DNA of 64,000 bases from UBA5794 sp963714375. GTDB taxonomy: Bacteria > Actinomycetota > Acidimicrobiia > Spongiisociales > UBA5794. This document shows, piece by piece, positions 59,508 through 64,000 of this stretch. Where the stretch lies: positions 1 to 64,000 of the forward strand of contig CAVQOG010000003.1 in the NCBI GenBank assembly GCA_963714375.1, given 5' to 3'. The notes below the pieces were generated by a model. The model was not told where the DNA came from, made no database searches, and saw only the letters and a list, made by a program, of their open reading frames with translations. The position numbers and the translations under genes were made by a program. Every line of letters begins with the position of its first letter. The first letter of the stretch is position 1.

Positions 59508-60151
59508 GCAGCCCACTGCCATCGGTTGTATCGCGGGTCGATCACCTGCTGTATGCCACCCCTGATGTCGAAGCAACCATCGGCGAGATCCGCGAATTGT
59601 TTGGCATCGATCCCATCGTCGGCGGACGCCATCCCGGTCTCGGAACTCGCAACGCTCTGATCCGGCTCGGCCCTCGCCGGTACTTCGAGATCATTGGTCC
59701 CGATCCCGATCGCGAGTTCGAGGGCCTCCCGACGGTTGTTGGCCTCGACACACTTGACAGACAGCGACTCGCAAGCTGGGCAGCTCACTCCGACGACATT
59801 GAAAAGACCCTCAATCTGGCTGAGACGTCCGGCGTTGACCTCGGAGACGCTGTGGACGGCAGGCGCGAGACAACCGACGGGGCGCTGCTGTCGTGGACAT
59901 ACACGGATCCGTACCGAGATCGATTCGCAGGGACCGTCCCCTTCTTCATCGACTGGGGCACTGGGGCACATCCAGCCGACGACCTCCCCGACGGCTGCTC
60001 CCTCACCGATCTCAGCATTGAACATCCAGACCCAGAAGCGGTGCGAGCAGCGCTTCAGGGGTTCGGAATCGAGGTGCGCATGTCATCCGGTCCGACGGCG
60101 CGACTCATTGCGCAGATCGAAACACCGAACGGCACGTTGACGCTGGACTGA
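59504..60151 (+). CDS. Glyoxalase-like (VOC) domain protein
   Basis: The 215-residue protein is a glyoxalase-like domain of the Glyoxalase_3 type: VDHLLYATPDVEATIGEIRELFGI near residue 11 and the GGRHPGLGTRNALIRLG run near 45. Its substrate is unknown. The GTG at 59504 overlaps the stop of the HhH-GPD gene as GTGA. A GTG six codons earlier (59486) is possible. Confidence 0.85.
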   Translation: MSSPLPSVVSRVDHLLYATPDVEATIGEIRELFGIDPIVGGRHPGLGTRNALIRLGPRRYFEIIGPDPDREFEGLPTVVGLDTLDRQRLASWAAHSDDIEKTLNLAETSGVDLGDAVDGRRETTDGALLSWTYTDPYRDRFAGTVPFFIDWGTGAHPADDLPDGCSLTDLSIEHPDPEAVRAALQGFGIEVRMSSGPTARLIAQIETPNGTLTLD

Positions 60152-60152
60152 A

Positions 60153-60330
60153 TCACGCCGTGAGCACGCGGATCGCTTCGGCGAATACCTCGGCGACCTG
60201 GACAACCTCATCGAGATCGACACATTCATCGGGCGCGTGGGCCGTCGCTACATCTCCCGGGCCGTACACGACCGCGACAGTGGTGGCTTCGCTGATCCCG
60301 AGCACCATATCGAGCGGGCGCGGATCGGTT
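60153..60330 (-). pseudogene. 3' remnant of an M20-family peptidase/deacetylase gene
   Basis: On the minus strand the frame reads SEATTVAVVYGPGDVATAHA and then DECVDLDEVVQVAEVFAEAIRVL before a TGA at 60153-60155. This is the usual C-terminus of M20 enzymes (ArgE/DapE type), with the GPGD and AHAPDE motifs. The fragment has no start and stops abruptly at the 3' end of vapC; no 5' part is found on the far side of vapBC. The gene seems to have been cut when the toxin-antitoxin module arrived. Confidence 0.75.
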
Positions 60331-60332
60331 CG

Positions 60333-60713
60333 CTACCGGACGCTGATGACCTCAATGTCGAGATTGAGCTCGGCCCACGCACGGTCGGCGGTAACAACTG
60401 GGCATGCCATTCGGCCGGCCAGCGCAAGGCAGGCACGGTCGCCAAGCGATACTCCCGCATGGGCGGTCACCACGCGGAGCTCTGCAACCGGAAATGTGTC
60501 AGACTTCATGAATGGTGCGATCGTCAGGTTCAGGGTGTCCACGAAACCCATGGCAGCGGGTACCGGCATCCCGAGGTGCGCAAGTCGCGACAACACCTCC
60601 GCGAGATTGACCGCCGACAAGTAAGCATCGTCCAGGTAGGTCAATACTGACGGACCACCATCTTCGTTCAGCAACACCGCGAGCACCGCTGATGCATCCA
60701 GGACCGCTACCAC
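60333..60713 (-). CDS. vapC: VapC-type PIN-domain toxin
   Basis: The 126-residue protein is a PIN-domain ribonuclease. The four acidic residues are present: D6 in VLDASAVLA, the Glu in VNLAEVLS near residue 39, the Asp in SLGDRACLALA near 91, and the Asp in TADRAWAEL near 109. Such toxins cut tRNA or rRNA. It overlaps the antitoxin gene by 7 bases, as usual. The 3' end abuts a truncated M20 peptidase gene. Confidence 0.93.
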   Translation of the reverse strand: MVAVLDASAVLAVLLNEDGGPSVLTYLDDAYLSAVNLAEVLSRLAHLGMPVPAAMGFVDTLNLTIAPFMKSDTFPVAELRVVTAHAGVSLGDRACLALAGRMACPVVTADRAWAELNLDIEVISVR

Positions 60714-60958
60714 TCGCGCGTGGCCTCGGCTCGCCGTTCGGCCAGGAAGTCATCCACGTGGCGACCGGTCGATTCGACATACCCGGCAACCGCGCTTTGG
60801 ACATGGGCAACGATGTCTTCGATGGTTCCCACAATGAGCGTCCCGTCCTCATACCGGAAGTACAGGTCCACCGGCCCCTCAATACCCATCTCTTTGCGGA
60901 TCTCAGATGGGATGACGACGCGACCCTGCGTATTCATGGTTGCGGATTTGACGGTCAT
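60707..60958 (-). CDS. vapB: AbrB/MazE-fold antitoxin of the VapB type
   Basis: The 83-residue protein starts with a swapped-hairpin AbrB domain (about residues 3-47, with NTQGRVVIPSEIRKEMGI) that binds DNA. The rest is a helical tail (VAHVQSAVAGYVESTGRHVDDFLAERRAE) that should block the VapC active site. It is the first gene of the module. Short palindromes lie just upstream (60969-60993), the probable autoregulatory site. Confidence 0.92.
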   Translation of the reverse strand: MTVKSATMNTQGRVVIPSEIRKEMGIEGPVDLYFRYEDGTLIVGTIEDIVAHVQSAVAGYVESTGRHVDDFLAERRAEATREW

Positions 60959-60968
60959 GGGGCCATAG

Positions 60969-60993
60969 TGTCATATCTGACATCTCTATGTCA
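60969..60993 (-). promoter_or_regulatory. Operator-like palindromes before vapB
   Basis: TGTCA-TATC-TGACA (60969-60982) and TGACAT-CTCT-ATGTCA (60978-60993) overlap each other. TTGACA, a good -35, occurs twice on the minus strand just upstream. The set fits repression by the VapBC complex. Confidence 0.6.
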
Positions 60994-61052
60994 ATGTGTC
61001 AATACAATGAACTAACGAGACAGCTCCATTGAGACACATTGAGGTGGCGCCG

Positions 61053-62027
61053 CTATTCGTAGTGGTGGGTCGCCACGATATTGCCAGCGAGATCGAGGAG
61101 AAAGGCGGTGTCGCCTGAGTTGTTCCACACGGCGCTGCCAGACTCACACCAATACAGGTGCTGCCGCGAGTCCTGACCGCAGCCGGTGTGAACGGTCACC
61201 TTGTCGCCTGCCCGTAGGGTGAAGCCACTTGGGAAAACGAAACGGTGCGAGGCCGACTCGTCCTTGAGGGTCCAGCCACCAATGCTGACAGCCTCCATGG
61301 TTCTGTTCACGATCAGGACCCATTCGTCGTTGAGGTTCTCGTTGTCGTTGCCGTCTGCGTCATATCGAATTGATTCGACGACAACGTCGGCCTCCACCGC
61401 CGGCCCACACGCATCGGGAGCCCACATGCCAACGGCTGCCTGCTGAGCGCGGAGCTGCGCAGCCTCGAGTACCTCTGCCATGGCGGTGTCCGGCTCATAT
61501 CGGTGAGCGAACGCGACGCCAGCCTCGACGAGCTGCTCATTCACGAACACCTCTCCGACATACACATATCGAAGGAGCCTGCCGTACTGATCTCGATCGT
61601 TGACATCACCGAGCAGGGTCACTGATCTGCCATCAAGGATTGTCGTGAGCATGGTCGTCGCTTCGTCGACGATGCACTCCCCCGACTCGGGGGCGTTGAT
61701 CCCGATGAGGCGTACCCGATCCTCGACACCATCGATATGCACAACGATCGTGTCACCGTCGAGAACCCGAACTATCTGAACCGTGTTACCAGCGGCATTT
61801 CGAGGAGATGGAACCGGCATCGACGGCAGCGTGCTGGTGACCACAGGCGGACGGGCTGCTGTGGTCGATGTCGTCGAAGGGCTGATCTGTGTCAGGGTTG
61901 TCTCTTCAAGTGGCATGCTCGGCTGCGACTGGGCGACGCAGGCCGAGAGCAGGATCGCCCCCATCACAAGCGAAACGAGAGGTGGGCTCGCAGAAATCAA
62001 GCGCGGCGTTCTGGTTTCTTCCTTCAT
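61053..62027 (-). CDS. Exported nuclease (SNase) with lamin-tail domain
   Basis: The 324-residue protein has a signal segment with a lipobox-like LLSAC near residue 30, a Ser/Thr/Pro linker, a staphylococcal-nuclease domain (about 80-205: VLDGDTIVVHIDG, RLIGINAPES, and DQYGRLLRYVYVG) and a lamin-tail domain (about 215-324). The catalytic Arg and Asp/Glu residues are in place. It would degrade DNA or RNA outside the cell. I chose the ATG at 62027 because of the GTGAGG just before it; a GTG at 62036 is possible. TACAGT about 30 bases upstream could be the -10. Confidence 0.9.
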   Translation of the reverse strand: MKEETRTPRLISASPPLVSLVMGAILLSACVAQSQPSMPLEETTLTQISPSTTSTTAARPPVVTSTLPSMPVPSPRNAAGNTVQIVRVLDGDTIVVHIDGVEDRVRLIGINAPESGECIVDEATTMLTTILDGRSVTLLGDVNDRDQYGRLLRYVYVGEVFVNEQLVEAGVAFAHRYEPDTAMAEVLEAAQLRAQQAAVGMWAPDACGPAVEADVVVESIRYDADGNDNENLNDEWVLIVNRTMEAVSIGGWTLKDESASHRFVFPSGFTLRAGDKVTVHTGCGQDSRQHLYWCESGSAVWNNSGDTAFLLDLAGNIVATHHYE

Positions 62028-62182
62028 GTACCTCACACCTGCCTTGGCAAGAAACTGTACCGCTGCCGGTCGATGGGGCTATCACACTCGGATCCCAAGT
62101 CCTATCGTTCGCCAGCAGGTCGGTCAAATCGTCAAGCGCGATGGTGCCCATCGGTGTTCGAGTCTCCCGATACCATTGCCAC

Positions 62183-62626
62183 ATGATCGATCCCTTTCTC
62201 CAGGCAGCCATCGATGAAGCCCGGGTTGGGCTAGCCGAGGGTGGGATTCCCATCGGCTCGGTACTCGTTGCTGACGGCGACATCATGGGACGTGGCCACA
62301 ATCGACGCATCCAAAAGGGATCGGCGATCCTGCACGGTGAGACCGACGCGCTCGAGGATGCTGGTCGTCAACCGGCGTCGGTGTATCGGCGGTCAACCAT
62401 CTACACGACACTGTCACCATGTGACATGTGTACCGGTGCCATCCTGCTCTATGGCATCCCGAGAGTCGTGATCGGCGAGAACCGCTCGTTCATGGGTGCC
62501 GAGGACCATCTCCGAGCCCGCGGCGTTGAGGTCGTCGTAGCGGACGATCCAGATTGCGTCGCGCTCATGGAATCCTTCATTGCTGGACACCCTGATCTGT
62601 GGAACGAGGATATCGGTGAGGAGTAG
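62183..62626 (+). CDS. Cytosine deaminase, fungal (FCY1) type
   Basis: The 147-residue zinc enzyme matches yeast cytosine deaminase well: the zinc His and catalytic Glu in LHGETDAL, the zinc Cys pair in TLSPCDMCTGAILLYGIPR, and the end pattern RARGVEVVVADDPDCVALM and the final WNEDIGE. It should turn cytosine into uracil and ammonia. Bacterial cytosine deaminase is usually the unrelated CodA. The ATG at 62183 follows TACCAT with 6 bases between, so the mRNA is probably leaderless. The longer open frame from 61889 is not used. Confidence 0.9.
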   Translation: MIDPFLQAAIDEARVGLAEGGIPIGSVLVADGDIMGRGHNRRIQKGSAILHGETDALEDAGRQPASVYRRSTIYTTLSPCDMCTGAILLYGIPRVVIGENRSFMGAEDHLRARGVEVVVADDPDCVALMESFIAGHPDLWNEDIGEE

Positions 62627-62645
62627 GCGCCGGTAGGGTCACGCC

Positions 62646-63836
62646 ATGATCACAGCCGACACCATCTCTCCAGCGACGCAACACCTGGTTGACAACCATG
62701 AGTGGTCGGAGCTGTGGCAGCCGATCGGTGACATTGCTCTCGCCAACCATGGATCCTATGGGCGAACATTTCGGGCCGTACGGGAACTGCATGCCTCGAT
62801 CGAGGTTGAGACGGACACCGACCCTGCACGATTCTTTCGCTACGACCATCACGAAAAGATCGAAGCCGCTGGCGATGCAATCGGGAGATTCCTCGGCATC
62901 CCGGCGGATCTCGCAGTGGGGTTCACCCACAATGCAAGTTCCGCTGTCCTTGAGGCAGCAACAGCGTACGCCACACCCCGTGGCCCGATCCTGACCACCA
63001 ACCTCGGTTATGGAGGTATCCGCTACGGTCTGATCGGACTCGCGTCAACGCTCGGCACGACCTACGAGGAGGTAGAGCTCGACTCAATCGCTGATGCGGC
63101 AACTGTCAGCGATGCGGTCCTGGGGGCGGTCGAGCAACATCGGCCGTCGGTCGTCGTCTTGGACCAGATCTCATCAGCAACGGCCATGCGGCTGCCTGTC
63201 GAATCCATGATCCCGGCAATCCGATCATCGTCGCCGGACACCCGCATCGTGATCGATGCTGCCCATGCTGCGGGAATGGAGCGAAGTCCTGTTGTGGCGG
63301 GCGCTGATGCGTGGGTGTCGAACCTCCACAAGTGGGTCTGTGCGTCCACGGGAGCCGCTGTCATCGTGACCAAGCGAGGATCAGACATGGCGCCAGCCTT
63401 CCGCTCGTGGACCGGTGACGATCCCTTCCCCCGTTCCTTCACGTGGATCGGCACCGACGCGAAGGCGGCCTATCTCTCGGCACCATTGGCGACCAAGATC
63501 ATGGATTGCTTGGTGGCGGCTGACCTCGATGGACACATCACAGGACTCCTCGGCGAGGCAGGAGACCACCTTGCCGAGGCCTGGGACGTGGCGTCCGACC
63601 CTCGGCCCGAGGGTTTGGCAGCACCTTGGATGCGTCTCATCGAAGTTCCCATCAGACCGCTCACCCAGATTGAACTCAACGGCGCATCGCTCATCGTGCG
63701 TGACCAGCTCAGGACCGATGTCATCTTCACACAATTCAAAGGATCGACGTTTCTGCGTTTGTCGGCGCACGGTTACAACACGCTCGGTGACTACGAACGT
63801 CTCGTGGATGTTCCGCTGGTACTTTCCAACTACTGA
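62646..63836 (+). CDS. Class V aminotransferase, isopenicillin N epimerase-like
   Basis: The 396-residue PLP enzyme belongs to the isopenicillin N epimerase-like group: NHGSYGRTFRAVRELH near residue 33, VGFTHNASSAVLEAA near 88, VIDAAHAAGMERSPV near 200 and the PLP Lys in SNLHKWVCASTGAAVI near 225. The true reaction is unknown; related enzymes act as epimerases or lyases. TAGGGT at 62634-62639 lies 6 bases before the ATG. It follows the cytosine deaminase gene at 19 bases but has its own -10. Its stop overlaps the end of the next gene on the other strand. Confidence 0.9.
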   Translation: MITADTISPATQHLVDNHEWSELWQPIGDIALANHGSYGRTFRAVRELHASIEVETDTDPARFFRYDHHEKIEAAGDAIGRFLGIPADLAVGFTHNASSAVLEAATAYATPRGPILTTNLGYGGIRYGLIGLASTLGTTYEEVELDSIADAATVSDAVLGAVEQHRPSVVVLDQISSATAMRLPVESMIPAIRSSSPDTRIVIDAAHAAGMERSPVVAGADAWVSNLHKWVCASTGAAVIVTKRGSDMAPAFRSWTGDDPFPRSFTWIGTDAKAAYLSAPLATKIMDCLVAADLDGHITGLLGEAGDHLAEAWDVASDPRPEGLAAPWMRLIEVPIRPLTQIELNGASLIVRDQLRTDVIFTQFKGSTFLRLSAHGYNTLGDYERLVDVPLVLSNY

Positions 63837-64000
63837 TCAGACAGCTCTGAATCCGCGATGGCGGCAAGGAACACCCCACCGTAGGACTCAAGCTTCGTGG
63901 GGCCCACACCTGAAAGTGCAAGGAACTCCGATTCCGATGCGGGCCTGGCGTCCGTCATCGCTCGAAGCGTCGCATCATTGAACACGAGGTATGCCGGAAC
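63830..64000 (-). CDS. HRDC-domain protein, 3' end only (helicase-like)
   Basis: The last 56 codons of a minus-strand gene read VPAYLVFNDATLRAMTDARP and continue with SEFLALSGVGPTKLESYGG before a TAG at 63830-63832. This is an HRDC nucleic-acid-binding domain, as found at the C-terminus of UvrD2- or RecQ-type helicases or RNase D. The rest is outside the window, so the full identity is open. It converges on the class V aminotransferase gene with a 7-base overlap. Confidence 0.8.
   Translation of the reverse strand, partial: VPAYLVFNDATLRAMTDARPASESEFLALSGVGPTKLESYGGVFLAAIADSELSDQ

Overview
The window (about 60% GC) reads as one chromosomal contig from an actinobacterium, most likely a deep-branching lineage such as the Acidimicrobiia. 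The pointers are a DivIVA-type coiled-coil protein, a UPF0182 membrane protein, a class-E-like sortase, LCP and VanW envelope proteins, a heliorhodopsin, an initiator tRNA with a C1-U72 mismatch, and pervasive signs of leaderless transcription: a TAnnnT hexamer lies 6 to 9 bases before the start codon of at least 16 genes. The lineage is an inference; no rRNA gene is present.

Region by region. 1-1.9 kb: an intact IS1380-family element inserted in the remains of an IS481-family transposase gene. 2-4.8 kb: initiator tRNA, a DUF4234 protein, a DGPF/YciI protein with an ECF42-type sigma factor, and a CBS protein. 4.9-12.7 kb: a light/oxidative-stress island holding DUF1365 plus a COG2907 flavoprotein, an SDR, two SRPBCC proteins, a fasciclin lipoprotein, a CarH/LitR-type B12 photoreceptor regulator, an ECF sigma factor and a heliorhodopsin. 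12.7-23.6 kb: envelope and housekeeping genes (UPF0182, DivIVA-like, PDZ-Lon protease, sortase, BioY, two exported proteins, thioesterase, UvrD-like helicase). 23.6-28.3 kb: a very long pyruvate:ferredoxin oxidoreductase. 28.4-48 kb: mixed metabolism and signalling (HTH-DUF4268 protein, dialkylglycine decarboxylase-like enzyme, acyltransferase, class V aminotransferase, VanW protein, tryptophanase, LtrA, metallo-hydrolase, a REC-Grx-TrxR fusion with a cNMP-binding histidine kinase, AI-2E transporter, zf-UBP protein, hydrolase-cyclase fusion, RecB-like nuclease, LCP protein). 49.2-58.1 kb: a nitrite/nitrous oxide reduction operon (nosZ, nosB-like, nosD, nosF, nosY, nosL, cytochrome c, nirK). 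58.3-64 kb: methyltransferase, HhH-GPD protein, glyoxalase, a vapBC module beside a truncated M20 peptidase gene, an exported nuclease, a fungal-type cytosine deaminase, a class V aminotransferase, and the 3' end of an HRDC-domain gene.

The most interesting part is the light island. Five transcription units in it (COG2907-DUF1365, SDR-SRPBCC, fasciclin, the second SRPBCC, heliorhodopsin) share one promoter form, CATCCR, 14-15 bases, then YCGTA, which fits an ECF sigma factor. The ECF sigma gene and the divergent B12 photoreceptor gene each carry a TAGAGT -10 followed at once by a TTAG-NN-CTAA-like palindrome, and a third such box lies before the fasciclin gene. The simplest model is that the B12 photoreceptor represses itself and the sigma factor in the dark, light releases it, and the sigma factor then turns on the lipid/redox enzymes and the heliorhodopsin.

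The nos-nir operon encodes NO2- to NO and N2O to N2 steps with no NO reductase in view. It is preceded by two CRP/FNR-type palindromes flanking a TATACT hexamer and by a structured leader. nosD and the LCP gene each appear to carry a frameshift near the 3' end.
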